DNA from: Akkermansiaceae bacterium
GTDB taxonomy: Bacteria > Verrucomicrobiota > Verrucomicrobiia > Verrucomicrobiales > Akkermansiaceae
NCBI GenBank assembly: GCA_028822935.1
Contig: JAPKCM010000002.1
Span: 1 to 64,000, forward strand
DNA length: 64,000 bases
Reading direction: 5' to 3'
This document shows positions 42,713 to 51,781 of the stretch, in pieces (position 1 is the first letter of the stretch; the number at the start of each line of letters is the position of its first letter). Both the position numbers and the translations under genes were made by a program. The notes under the pieces are model-generated. The model was not told the DNA's origin. It was given only the letters and a program-made list of their open reading frames with translations, and searched no databases.

Positions 42713-44860
42713 GTGGAAGTTCGTGAAATCAAAGACCGCCCTGGCCATCTCCTTTTTTGGTGGGTGGGTATCGCAATTGCCATCGTGCCCTATCTGGCGA
42801 TGTTGATTCGTCCTGAATGGCGGGCGTCGTGGTTCCTGCCTCCGGGTCGGTTCGCGGACAATATCATGATTGTGGGCCGCCATTTTCTCATCGGGGCAAC
42901 CTTGGGGGGCTGGTTGTGGTTTTTGGTGAATCGCGTGAACCCGCTGCGGTCCGTGAAAGGATGGTGGAAGCAGGAAGTGCCGCTGAACTGGATTTGGTTC
43001 GTCTTGTCCTTCCTAATTTACGCCACTCACAACATTCTCCTCTTGTTCAACCTGCCCTTTGGTCCCGGAGAGCTCGTTTTTGCGGGTTTGGGTAGAGCGC
43101 TAACGGCATTGATCGTGTTGTCGCTGCTTTGGTTGTCGGCACACATTGCGAGTCTCGCTTCGCCAACCCGTTTTCGTTTTTTGCCTTGGGCTGCGATGGC
43201 GGTTTTTCCCGGGCTGCTTGCTGCCGATGCTCTGGGGATTCTTTTCTGGAAGAACTCTTTAAAATTCATCGTCAACAAGATCGATGAGGAAGGGAGTTTC
43301 GATCTCGCCGGCCAACTGGCTGCCGCCGGAATGACTCAAACATCGACCGGGATTCTGATCGGGGTTGCTCTCTTTGTCTTGGTGCTCTGTGGCCTTTGCT
43401 GGGGAGCGGCCAAGCTCTCGCAGTGGATTTCAGCGCGTCATTTTAGACCTCAGTTCGCGCTGTTGGTTCTCCTGCTGGCGTGGGTAGGGGTGGCTGCAGA
43501 GAAGGGAAGTGGCTTTGCGTGGAAATCGCGGAAGGCACTTCGAATGGAGCACAATAGTTATGACATCCATCTCACTCCGCTCAAGCCAGAGCCGGGCTTG
43601 GTCTCCTTTTCGGCAGTATGGAAAGATAAGAGGCGTCCGGAGATCGATGGCACCTCTGAGCTGAGGCCAGATATCTATGTCATCATGATTGAGAGCGTTC
43701 GCGCGGATGCCATTTCTCCCGAGCACGCGCCATTTTTGAGTTCCTTCAGGGATCAGGAATGCCAGCAACTGGGGAGAACTTGGGCTGCTTCAAATGCAAC
43801 GCACTTTTCCTGGTATTCCTTTTTCAATGGCCAGCTTCCTCCCTTTTGGAGTGAAGCGGTTGATGTTGCCCGGGCTGGTGGCGAGTTGCCACCATCGCCT
43901 TTTATCGAGATTTTGAAGAAGGCGAATTACCGTATGGAAGTGCGGGCGGTGTGCGACCTGGGATACAATGGGATGAGCTCCACCAATTTCGGAGTGCCCC
44001 ATGTGATGGATTATCTCAAGGAAGCAGCGCACGGAAGTGAGTTCGACCAATTGACGATCCCTCAGAGGGAGATTGCGAACTTTGCGGAGATGAAAGAGCA
44101 TCTTCAGAATCAGCAAAAGGGCGGCAATTTTCACTTCATTGCCCTCGATTCCCCTCATTTCACCTATCTTTGGGATCCCAGTTTTGAGCCACCCTACGAT
44201 CACTATGATGAGAACGCAGCGTTTCATGCTTTTCCGAATGCCGATGACATTGTGCGGGTTAAAAATCGCTATCTCAATTCGGTGGCATTCGTTGACTCCC
44301 AGATCGAGGAATTCATCCACATGTTGAAAAAGAAGAACCAATACGACGATTCGATCATCATCATCACCGGCGACCATGGAGAAGAATTTCATGAGAATGG
44401 CTCCTGGTTTCATTGCTCTTCGTTGGAAGCGGAGCAGACTTCGGTTCCTCTCATGATCAAGTGGCCTGAGGGGACGAACCTTCCTGAGCATCAGAGTGCC
44501 TCGCACCTCGATGTGCTGCCATCGCTGTTACATTATTTTGGTGAAGCGGATTCTTCTTATGCCGGATTGCCGGGACGTCCTCTTCTGAAAGTCAATCAGG
44601 AGGAGGCGACGCAGGTGACGATGACCTCGCTGTGCGGGATTACCGGAATTGCGATGGCATGGAGGAAGGGCGATTATTCCGCAACCTTCCGATGGGAGGC
44701 GCCGTGGTCGAATGAGCTTCCAGGCTTCTTACATCTCGATGATTTGGAAGGCCCGGAGGGGTCGTTGGATTTAACGACGAAGGAGGAATGGGAAGCGGCG
44801 CTTTGGAAGTACTTCCCGGATGTGAAGGAGAGATTGTTTGTGGAGTTCGAGCGGAAGTAG
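42713..44860 (+). CDS. LtaS/sulfatase-like membrane phosphoglycerol or phosphoethanolamine transferase
   Basis: 715 residues from a GTG at 42713. Seven hydrophobic segments occupy roughly 1-275 ('LLFWWVGIAIAIVPYLAMLI' to 'FALLVLLLAWVGVAA'). From about 320 follows an alkaline-phosphatase-superfamily domain: 'PDIYVIMIESVRADAI' (first metal Glu/Asp), 'ASNATHFSWYSFFNGQLP' with the candidate Thr/Ser nucleophile, 'HFIALDSPHF', 'IIIITGDHGEEFHENGSW' and 'QTSVPLMIKWP'. This layout is that of lipid-head-group transferases such as LtaS, EptA or OpgB rather than secreted sulfatases. It would decorate an envelope polymer or lipid A. Substrate unknown. Confidence 0.8.
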   Translation: MEVREIKDRPGHLLFWWVGIAIAIVPYLAMLIRPEWRASWFLPPGRFADNIMIVGRHFLIGATLGGWLWFLVNRVNPLRSVKGWWKQEVPLNWIWFVLSFLIYATHNILLLFNLPFGPGELVFAGLGRALTALIVLSLLWLSAHIASLASPTRFRFLPWAAMAVFPGLLAADALGILFWKNSLKFIVNKIDEEGSFDLAGQLAAAGMTQTSTGILIGVALFVLVLCGLCWGAAKLSQWISARHFRPQFALLVLLLAWVGVAAEKGSGFAWKSRKALRMEHNSYDIHLTPLKPEPGLVSFSAVWKDKRRPEIDGTSELRPDIYVIMIESVRADAISPEHAPFLSSFRDQECQQLGRTWAASNATHFSWYSFFNGQLPPFWSEAVDVARAGGELPPSPFIEILKKANYRMEVRAVCDLGYNGMSSTNFGVPHVMDYLKEAAHGSEFDQLTIPQREIANFAEMKEHLQNQQKGGNFHFIALDSPHFTYLWDPSFEPPYDHYDENAAFHAFPNADDIVRVKNRYLNSVAFVDSQIEEFIHMLKKKNQYDDSIIIITGDHGEEFHENGSWFHCSSLEAEQTSVPLMIKWPEGTNLPEHQSASHLDVLPSLLHYFGEADSSYAGLPGRPLLKVNQEEATQVTMTSLCGITGIAMAWRKGDYSATFRWEAPWSNELPGFLHLDDLEGPEGSLDLTTKEEWEAALWKYFPDVKERLFVEFERK

Positions 44861-44880
44861 ATTTTTTCCGGAGTTTGTAA

Positions 44881-44923
44881 CCCCGCGCTATCGTTCGTGA
44901 TCCCCTCCTGGGATTGAGCGGGG
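44881..44923. terminator. Compound hairpin between convergent genes
   Basis: Outer arms CCCCGC/GCGGGG (44881-44886, 44918-44923) enclose a second stem ATCCC/GGGAT (44900-44904, 44910-44914). It lies between two gene ends and is a plausible bidirectional terminator. Confidence 0.45.
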
Positions 44924-44927
44924 AATC

Positions 44928-45686
44928 CTAACTGACGACGAACTCGACTTCGCCCCAGCGGGCGGGGAGGTGCATGTTGACGGCACCTTGCGGGCTCCAG
45001 ACCCAGTTATTCTCGGGATGGTCTTGTTCCTCGGGATTGAGGCTTTCGGCGATGGGGGTGCCGTGGGGCGGAATGCGCACGTAGCGGCCATCGATGATTT
45101 CGTGGGGCCATTGCACACGGGAAAAGTTCACTTTCCAGACGTCTCCCGGGGTGGGCGGTGAAGGACGGTTTTTGTTGTATTTGCAGAGCTCCTTCCAAGG
45201 GAAGGCGACTTCGACGGACCAAGCTTCATCGAGGTCGTTGGAGTCGTTGATCGTTCCTTTGACGTGCACTGCTTTTTTGAGGCCGGGGAGGTTACAGCCC
45301 AGAATGGGAACTCCTCCTTCGCCGTAGGGTTTTGGGAGACTGAGTTCCCAAATGGTGCCAAGGGCATTGATTTCAAATTCGTAGTAGTTGAGCCCGTCGC
45401 AGTCGGGGTCGATGAATACTTCAAAGTCATTGTCTTCGAACATGACCGCGTTTTTCTTGGTAATCGTGCCCCAGACGTGAGGCTCTTCGAGCTCTGCTCC
45501 GACGTAGAAGAACTCGTCGTCCCAAGCCATCTTCACACGGGTGCGGAAGTGGGGCTTCAATGAATCTTTTCCGGTGATGTCGACGAAGTCATCTGTCCAA
45601 GGGATTCCCTCCCATGCAGGGTCGGTGAGGGTGCCATCGATCTTGATGGGGCGGTCGATTTTTTGACAGCGGTAGTGGCGCGGCAT
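44928..45686 (-). CDS. CBM9-like carbohydrate-binding protein
   Basis: 252 residues from the ATG at 45686, 4 bp after the preceding gene's stop on this strand. No signal peptide. It reads like a family 9 carbohydrate-binding (DOMON-like) module: 'IDGTLTDPAWEGIPWTDDF', 'TRVKMAWDDEFFYVGAELEE', 'NDFEVFIDPDCDGLNYYEFE', 'WSVEVAFPWKEL' and 'WKVNFSRVQWPHE'. CBM9 modules bind ends of glycans. Position suggests co-expression with the upstream transglutaminase/hydrolase fusion, but lack of a leader means its site of action is unclear. Confidence 0.8.
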   Translation of the reverse strand: MPRHYRCQKIDRPIKIDGTLTDPAWEGIPWTDDFVDITGKDSLKPHFRTRVKMAWDDEFFYVGAELEEPHVWGTITKKNAVMFEDNDFEVFIDPDCDGLNYYEFEINALGTIWELSLPKPYGEGGVPILGCNLPGLKKAVHVKGTINDSNDLDEAWSVEVAFPWKELCKYNKNRPSPPTPGDVWKVNFSRVQWPHEIIDGRYVRIPPHGTPIAESLNPEEQDHPENNWVWSPQGAVNMHLPARWGEVEFVVS

Positions 45687-45690
45687 TCTT

Positions 45691-47967
45691 TTAAAAAGTG
45701 AGTTCAATAACCGTGGTGGCTGCTGAGCTAGGGTCGAGGCGCTGATTGAGTGAGTCCCAGATGGCTTGAACTTTTCGGGAAGGTTTTCCCTGGAATTTTT
45801 GGACGCCGTTGACCTTAATCGTTATTTCTTGATCGAGGTTGATGAGTTCATCGCTCAGGCGGAGGTTTAGTTTCTTGAGTCCCTCGGTTTTGATCTCGAT
45901 CATTTGGCCTCTAATTTTCGTAATTACGGTTTGGCCTTTTTTGGCGGTGCCTTCGGGGACTGAGAGCCAGTAAAAGCGATCGTGGGTGCGTCCGTTCTGG
46001 TGCCAGACGATTCTCTTGGGCCAGGGGTTCCGGATGCGCTTTGCCATCCATGGGAGCGCGGCGCGATCCTTGCGGTCCATCCAGTGACCAAGACTTTTGT
46101 AGATGGTAACTTGGTGATCGTATCCCGAAGGGTCACCTTTTCGAAGCCCACTGAGTTTTTCGCCCCACTGAGCGGCGATCTTATTTCGGCCATAGGCGGC
46201 GTCATTTCCGCCCATGAAGATCATGAAGGGGAGGTTTCGAAGTCCGAGAGGATTGGCGTCATTGGGGTGGCCGGCCATCATGGCGGCAGCGGCGAAGCGA
46301 TCGGCCATGCGAGGGGCGAGTTGGTAAACGCCATCGCCTCCTGCGGAGTAGCCCATGAGATAGATTTTGTTCGGATTGACTCCGCGGAGGGCAACCATGT
46401 TGTCGATGAGTCGAGCGAAGAGGGCATCGATGTGTCCTTCGTGCCAAAGGTTCCAGCTGTTGCTCGGGGCCCGGGGTGCCACGACGATTCCTTCGGCAGG
46501 TTCGTAGAGGCGGATTTGGTTTTGCCATTGCTGGTCGTTGACTCGTGCGGGCGCGCCGCCACCTCCGTGCATCGAAATCCAGAGTGATCGACCGTCGGCG
46601 GGTTGCTCTCCGAACTGGCGCTCGAGATACTTCATCTCTTTTCCGGCGGCTTTGATGACTTTGGCTTCGAGTTCTTTCTTACGGTTTTCGAGGGATTCGG
46701 CTTCAAGGGATTGCGTGATGAGGGCGAGTGCTTCGGTGGCTTCCTTTTTGGAAAGGTCGTTTTGAGGGATGGAGAGATGGCGTTCTTCAGGAAGGAGGTC
46801 GAGCCAGGCGGCGACGGGTGACTCGGCCTGATTGAGCTGATTCCAATAGAGATCGATGGTGGATTCGGACGCCTTGATTACTTCGATGCCGGCACTTCGC
46901 TTTTCTCCTTCGAAGTCGATTTGTAAGTTGGATACGGCACCGGATGGGAGCTTGATCCGAGCCATGTCATTGAGGTCGGCGGTGCCGGCCTTTGTGGTGA
47001 CTTTTTTCTTATCATGAGAAATGGTGGCGATGATTCTCTTGCCATCTTTTTTGTCCCAAAGACGAAGGTTGACGATGCTGGCGTTCGTTTTTTTCTGAGC
47101 TTTGGCGTAGCGGTGAGTGACGTTAACGGAGGCGACGTTCTTATTCTTCAAATCCCAGACCATGGGGAAGTGAGTGCCGGAGTTTTTCCAGGATGTTGCC
47201 CAGATCGCGTGTTTCCAATCATCGGCAATGGCCTTTGAGGCATCGCCGGTGAACCAGGCCTTGTTGAGCCCATTCTTGTTGAATTCATCGGCGCCAGTGA
47301 AGTGCCATTGGCCTTCATCGTAGATTTCGATCCAAGTGTGGTTTCCTCGCTTGTTGGCCCAAAGCGCTGTGCCAGCGACGCGAGCGGGGACGCCGACCGA
47401 GCGGCAGGCATCGACGAGAATGATCGAGAGTCCGGTGCAGGTGGCCATGCCGAGTTTTTGAGATTCGGAGGGGCTTTGGTTGGGGGCTTTGCGTCCGGTG
47501 TTGTAGTGGACGTTGATGAGCTTAAAGAACTCGCGGTTGATTGCCTGGGCAGCCTCAGTGGCGGAGTTGGAATCTTTGACGATTACGGAGCATTTGGAGT
47601 GAAAATCTTTTCGCCAAGGCTCGCGGGTTTCATCGAGCGAGGCGTAGGGGAGGACGTCATTGAAGAAGACCTTTTCGGGGAGATTTTTGGCCCATGAGAA
47701 TTGCTCGCGGGCCTTGAGCGCGAGACTGAGGTTCTCGAGGAGGAAGTCTTTTTTGAGGGACTGGAGATCACTCGCCGGCATTCCTTCAACGAGAAAAGTA
47801 GCGGATTTTTTACCGAAGGGGCCGTGCTTGGCAGTGGCCTCTTTTACAAAGCCCTCGATGTTAGAACGATTGTCCCCGGCTGCCTCTAGCTGGGATTCAA
47901 GAGTGGGTTGGGCAAAAGAGAGGGCGACACTCGAAAAGAGAGCCACCGCAACTGTTAAAATTTTCAT
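45691..47967 (-). CDS. Exported transglutaminase-like / alpha-beta hydrolase fusion
   Basis: 758 residues. Signal peptide 1-19. The first half contains a transglutaminase-like fold: catalytic Cys in 'GMATCTGLSIILVDACRSVG', His in 'KRGNHTWIEIYDEG', acidic residue in 'FTGADEFN'. After a beta linker, about 460-690 form an esterase-type alpha/beta hydrolase: 'SLWISMHGGGGAP' (oxyanion side), nucleophile Ser in 'LMGYSAGGDGVYQLAP', Asp in 'MGGNDAAYGR' and His in 'YKSLGHWMDRKD'. A beta tail follows. It may process peptide- and ester-linked polymers; the natural substrate is unknown. It is the first gene of a two-gene unit with the CBM9-like gene. Confidence 0.83.
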   Translation of the reverse strand: MKILTVAVALFSSVALSFAQPTLESQLEAAGDNRSNIEGFVKEATAKHGPFGKKSATFLVEGMPASDLQSLKKDFLLENLSLALKAREQFSWAKNLPEKVFFNDVLPYASLDETREPWRKDFHSKCSVIVKDSNSATEAAQAINREFFKLINVHYNTGRKAPNQSPSESQKLGMATCTGLSIILVDACRSVGVPARVAGTALWANKRGNHTWIEIYDEGQWHFTGADEFNKNGLNKAWFTGDASKAIADDWKHAIWATSWKNSGTHFPMVWDLKNKNVASVNVTHRYAKAQKKTNASIVNLRLWDKKDGKRIIATISHDKKKVTTKAGTADLNDMARIKLPSGAVSNLQIDFEGEKRSAGIEVIKASESTIDLYWNQLNQAESPVAAWLDLLPEERHLSIPQNDLSKKEATEALALITQSLEAESLENRKKELEAKVIKAAGKEMKYLERQFGEQPADGRSLWISMHGGGGAPARVNDQQWQNQIRLYEPAEGIVVAPRAPSNSWNLWHEGHIDALFARLIDNMVALRGVNPNKIYLMGYSAGGDGVYQLAPRMADRFAAAAMMAGHPNDANPLGLRNLPFMIFMGGNDAAYGRNKIAAQWGEKLSGLRKGDPSGYDHQVTIYKSLGHWMDRKDRAALPWMAKRIRNPWPKRIVWHQNGRTHDRFYWLSVPEGTAKKGQTVITKIRGQMIEIKTEGLKKLNLRLSDELINLDQEITIKVNGVQKFQGKPSRKVQAIWDSLNQRLDPSSAATTVIELTF

Positions 47968-48026
47968 AGTGAGAACCTAGCTGACGAAGTTCGTCAGGCA
48001 AGGATTCTCACTGAGAGTATGCGGTT

Positions 48027-48737
48027 CTATTCGACGACACGCACCTGGAAGAAGAGCGTCGATTGGGCGAAGGTCTCATCGAGTGTGATCCTCGTCGAAA
48101 GGCCTTGTGATGGGATGCTGTCGTCTGATTCGAACCAGCTTTCATCTTCAAGAGTCTCCGAGTAGTAGATTCCATAGGTGAGATTTGGAGCGGATTTCCA
48201 ATCGATGGTCCGTAGACGAAGCCCGCTTCCTTGCACCGTGCCTGGCGGAGGAAACAACTCGGTCGACGTCTACATCCGCAACAATCCCACTCCGGTGCTC
48301 AATCACCCCATCGTGAAGAGGGGATTTCCGTTATTGGGAAGGTTGCTGCCTTCAGAATAAGTGCGGAGATCGCTCTGGCCAGTCGCATTGACGCGGGCCC
48401 ATTAAGAGATGGTAAACGAGGGGTTTTTGAAGGCCGGGAGATCATCTCCAGCATCGTGATTTCGAAAAAGGTGGGCTTTGTTGACCTTCTGAAGCTTAAA
48501 GCCCATGCCGAACTGGCCTGGGATTAGATCGCTGGCATCGAGGCCGGAAAGGATGAAGTCGAAGCCGCTTGCGAGGTCCGGAGTTTTGTTGCCTTGCACC
48601 TCATCGAGGGGCCAGTAGGAGACCAAGTCGGTCTTGAGGGAATCTCCCTGACCATAGCTGAGCTGGGTCAGGAAACTGAGGGAAGCGAGCGGTAGGAGAA
48701 ACCGCTGGAAGTGCTTGAATGAGTGTGTGTTCGCCAT
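48027..48737 (-). pseudogene. LamG-like secreted protein, broken and locally inverted
   Basis: The minus strand starts with a signal peptide ('FLLPLASLSFLTQLSYG') and a LamG-type domain ('LVSYWPLDEVQGNKTPDLAS'), then hits TAA after 'KNPSFTIS'; coding continues in frame ('WARVNATGQSDLRTYSEGS', 'NGNPLFTMG'), then TGA. Between GCACCG (48233-48238) and CGGTGC (48293-48298) the coding strand switches: 'NNSVDVYIRNNPTPV' is read on the plus strand. Turning this segment round gives one continuous minus-strand frame into 'QGSGLRLRTIDWKSAPNLTY' and the normal C-terminus. The gene is thus dead, with two stops and a micro-inversion. Confidence 0.75.
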
Positions 48738-48815
48738 ATCTAAAAAGACTAGCGTGGACGGTATGATTTGTCAGACAGGCCTGCCAAGGAGGTGAGCCGG
48801 ATTTCATGAAATCTC

Positions 48816-50171
48816 CTAGCGGCTACCGGATCGGCGGGTGTTGGTGCCGCGGCGACTTCCGCCTCCTGAGGGTCGTCGATTTTCTCCACCGCCACCGCGG
48901 TTGCCGTCGCGACTTCCACTTCTACGATTTTGGCCACCGCCACCGCCTCCTCCGCGACGACCACCACCACCACCACCGCCACGGGAGACTTTGGGTTTGG
49001 GAACGCGTGCGCCGAGGGCCGCTTCGGGAAGGGGGATACCCGGCTCGTGACCGGCGAGGACTCGGCGCTCGATGAGGCGGCCGATGAGCTTTTCGATATC
49101 GACCAAAAGATGAAGTTCTTCAGCGGCGACGAGCGAGATAGCCTGCCCACTTGACCCTGCACGGCCGGTGCGGCCGATGCGGTGGATGTAGTCCTCGGGG
49201 ACTTCCGGGAGGTCGAAGTTGACCACCTGCGGGAGCTGGTCGATGTCGATTCCACGTGCCGCGATATCGGTCGCGACAAGGACGCGGATTTTTCCTGCCT
49301 TGAAGTCGGCGAGCGCGCGGGTGCGGGCATTTTGGCTTTTATTTCCGTGGATGGGAGCGGCCCCGATGCCTTTTTTCTCAAGGAAGGTCGCGAGCTTATT
49401 CGCTCCATGCTTGGTGCGGGAAAAGACGAGGACTTGGCGCCAGTTTTCACCCTCGATAAGATCGGCGAGGGCGTAGGCCTTATCGGTCTTATTAACGGGG
49501 CAGATCCACTGTGTCACCGTCTCGGCGGTAGTATTGCGCGGACTCACCGAGATTTCGGTCGGGTCGTTGATGAGACCTTTTGCGAGTTGACGGATGTCTT
49601 TTGAAAAGGTGGCCGAGAACATCAGGTTCTGTCGCTTCCGGGGAAGGGCTGCGATAATTTTTTTGATGTCGTGGATGAAGCCCATGTCGAGCATGCGGTC
49701 GGCTTCATCGAGAATGAGGACTTCGAGTCGCTTGAAGTCGATGGTGCCTTGTTGATAGAGATCCAAAAGGCGACCCGGGGTGGCGATGAGGATGTCGACG
49801 CCACGGCGGATTTTATTGATCTGCGGGTTGGCACCGACTCCGCCGAAAACAACGGTGGAAGTGAGTTGGAGGTGCTTGCCGTAGGTCGCGACGCTTTCGG
49901 CGACCTGTGCGGCGAGCTCGCGCGTGGGAGTGAGCACAAGGGCGCGGGCTTCGCGATTGCGTGCAGGTTTTCCGCTCGCAAGGCGATGCAGAAGTGGGAG
50001 CGTGAAGCCGGCGGTTTTTCCGGTTCCGGTCTGGGCCGCTGCCATGACATCGCCGCCGGTCATGACCGCGGGGATGGCTTGGGCTTGGATCGGAGTCGGG
50101 GTGTCGTAGCCGGCATCGATGACGGCTTTCAGGATGAGTGGGTCAAGACCCAGGGTATCGAATTTTTCCAT
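48816..50171 (-). CDS. rhlE: DEAD-box ATP-dependent RNA helicase, RhlE type
   Basis: 451 residues. Q-motif '[20 protein letters not shown]', Walker A '[12 protein letters not shown]', '[10 protein letters not shown]', DEAD motif '[14 protein letters not shown]', 'FSATFSKDI' (S-A-T), '[14 protein letters not shown]' and '[12 protein letters not shown]'. The last 65 or so residues are a low-complexity Gly/Arg/Asn tail (RGG-like, '[13 protein letters not shown]'), which binds RNA without sequence preference and may favour condensation. RhlE enzymes remodel rRNA and mRNA, often in the cold. It is a single gene on this strand. Confidence 0.93.
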   Translation of the reverse strand: MEKFDTLGLDPLILKAVIDAGYDTPTPIQAQAIPAVMTGGDVMAAAQTGTGKTAGFTLPLLHRLASGKPARNREARALVLTPTRELAAQVAESVATYGKHLQLTSTVVFGGVGANPQINKIRRGVDILIATPGRLLDLYQQGTIDFKRLEVLILDEADRMLDMGFIHDIKKIIAALPRKRQNLMFSATFSKDIRQLAKGLINDPTEISVSPRNTTAETVTQWICPVNKTDKAYALADLIEGENWRQVLVFSRTKHGANKLATFLEKKGIGAAPIHGNKSQNARTRALADFKAGKIRVLVATDIAARGIDIDQLPQVVNFDLPEVPEDYIHRIGRTGRAGSSGQAISLVAAEELHLLVDIEKLIGRLIERRVLAGHEPGIPLPEAALGARVPKPKVSRGGGGGGGRRGGGGGGGQNRRSGSRDGNRGGGGENRRPSGGGSRRGTNTRRSGSR

Positions 50172-50338
50172 AGAGGAGGTTTGCTGACCTCCTTGAGAGT
50201 AGGATTGATTCCTTCAAACAGTGGCCACGCCGGGAGAGGCTAGGCGCTATTTTGGCAAAGATTACAAGTGCGAACCGGTTTCTTTTCGACCGAAGAAAAT
50301 CGGTGGATTTGGTCTAAAAAAAGTCTAGATTGGAACCC

Positions 50339-50806
50339 ATGAGTGAAAAGCCTGAGGATAAGAGTGTGATCTCGAAGTGGATCGCACACATCTTGGACGA
50401 TCTCATCAAGATCCCGGGAACGGACCGTCGGATTGGACTCGATCCGATCATCGGCTTGATTCCGGGAGTGGGGGATTTTTTAACCTCTACCGGTGGGTTG
50501 GCATTGCTTGCCGCCGGAGCCAAAAAGCGTGTGCCGAAGAGTGTCTATCTCCGCATGACTTCCAACTGGGTTTTGAACTCACTTGTGGGTGCCATTCCTT
50601 TCCTCGGAGATGCCTTTTCCTTCTGGTATAAATCGAATCGGAGGAACTACGAGTTGCTCAATGCCCATTTGGAAAACACGACTGAGTCGGAGCGCAAGAA
50701 ATCGAGCGGCTGGTGGGGAGTGGCGATTCTGGGCTTTGCCATCGTGATCGTGGTGACCTTGTTTATCTTGATCGGCTGGTGGGTTTCCCGTCTCATTGAG
50801 GGCTAA
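50339..50806 (+). CDS. DUF4112 family membrane protein
   Basis: 155 residues from the ATG at 50339. Family marks: 'LDDLIKIPGTDRRIGLDPII', 'GLIPGVGDFLTSTGG', 'VGAIPFLGDAFSFWYKSNRR'. One clear C-terminal membrane segment ('VAILGFAIVIVVTLFILIGW'), with shorter hydrophobic turns before it. Function of DUF4112 is unknown. Downstream, 50807-51042 holds no gene I can support. Confidence 0.85.
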   Translation: MSEKPEDKSVISKWIAHILDDLIKIPGTDRRIGLDPIIGLIPGVGDFLTSTGGLALLAAGAKKRVPKSVYLRMTSNWVLNSLVGAIPFLGDAFSFWYKSNRRNYELLNAHLENTTESERKKSSGWWGVAILGFAIVIVVTLFILIGWWVSRLIEG

Positions 50807-51042
50807 CGAGTGAGGGGTCATCGATAATCGTCACCTTGGAGGGGGAGCGCTTGCGCTTTGATGGGAGTCGTAATGAATGGCGAGATCACCCAAGCAGCAG
50901 ATGAGCATCTCGAGTATCGCTCGGATTTCGAAAACCTTCTCAAGCATGCGAACGCTATTAATTGGTGCGAGTCGCCCGACGTGGATCATCCAGTGGTTGA
51001 AATAGCGGAGATTCTCAAAGGTCGCTTTGTCAATCAGACTGC

Positions 51043-51702
51043 CTAATTGGAGCCTTCCTTGAGCGCGACGAGGAATTTCACCATCGTAGGAAACTGATAT
51101 TCGGCGTCCGAGAAGTCGATGCAGGCGGTGATTCGGTTTGGAATTGCTGCGACGGGATTGCCGGCTTTGTGGGCCGCGCTCATGCCGTTGAGTGAGTCCT
51201 CGATGACGAGACAATCGGCAGGTTCGAGATCGGGCAGCAGCGAGTTGGCCTTTAAATAGAGATCCGGTGCGGGCTTGATGCGCTTGGCATCTTCCTTGCA
51301 AACAATGTCTTGGAAGCTCTTGGTGAGATTCAATTTTTCAAGCCAGCCATCAACCCAGTTGTGGGATGAACTAGAGACTACCAAAGCGGGAATGTTTTGC
51401 TCTGCGGTATATGCCAGGCACTCGCGCAGACCGGGCATGGCGTCGAGCTTGGCGATCTCGCTGCGGATTCTCTGATTGCGCTCGCTGCGGATTCCCTTCC
51501 AGTCGAACTTTTTGCCCGTCAATTCTTCGAGGTGTGATTCAGGCGACCATGTGGCGAAGTCTGAGCCGATGCATTTGACGTAAGTTTCTAGCGGAAGGTC
51601 GTGGCCTTGGGTGAGGAAAACCTCGAGAATGCTTTGGTAGATGGACCATTCGGTATCGAGGATGACGCCGTCGAAATCGAAGAGGAGGGCCTTTGGTGAC
51701 AT
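51043..51702 (-). CDS. HAD-superfamily hydrolase (beta-phosphoglucomutase-like)
   Basis: 219 residues from the ATG at 51702; the longer frame overlaps the divergent gene's promoter. Motif I 'LLFDFDGVILDTE' (nucleophile and acid Asp), motif II Ser in 'ALVVSSSSHNW', motif III Lys in 'RIKPAPDLYLKA', motif IV 'CLVIEDSLNGMSAA'. A helical cap lies between motifs I and II. It dephosphorylates or isomerises a small sugar phosphate; which one cannot be told. The 79-bp gap to the next gene is a shared divergent promoter region. Confidence 0.9.
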   Translation of the reverse strand: MSPKALLFDFDGVILDTEWSIYQSILEVFLTQGHDLPLETYVKCIGSDFATWSPESHLEELTGKKFDWKGIRSERNQRIRSEIAKLDAMPGLRECLAYTAEQNIPALVVSSSSHNWVDGWLEKLNLTKSFQDIVCKEDAKRIKPAPDLYLKANSLLPDLEPADCLVIEDSLNGMSAAHKAGNPVAAIPNRITACIDFSDAEYQFPTMVKFLVALKEGSN

Positions 51703-51781
51703 GAGAGGGAAGGGACACCGAGTTGAATTGAAAGACAAGTCTTCTTGCGCTTGATGGGGACCTCGGGTTTGTTTCTTCCAG

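Noticed and set aside
48240-48360. Plus-strand gene encoding 'VDVYIRNN'
   Set aside because: The motif is part of the minus-strand LamG gene turned round by the micro-inversion; there is no start or further domain on the plus strand.
50858-51046. Small plus-strand frame (62 codons) between DUF4112 and HAD genes
   Set aside because: No family resemblance; the reverse strand is open as well, so coding strand cannot be decided.
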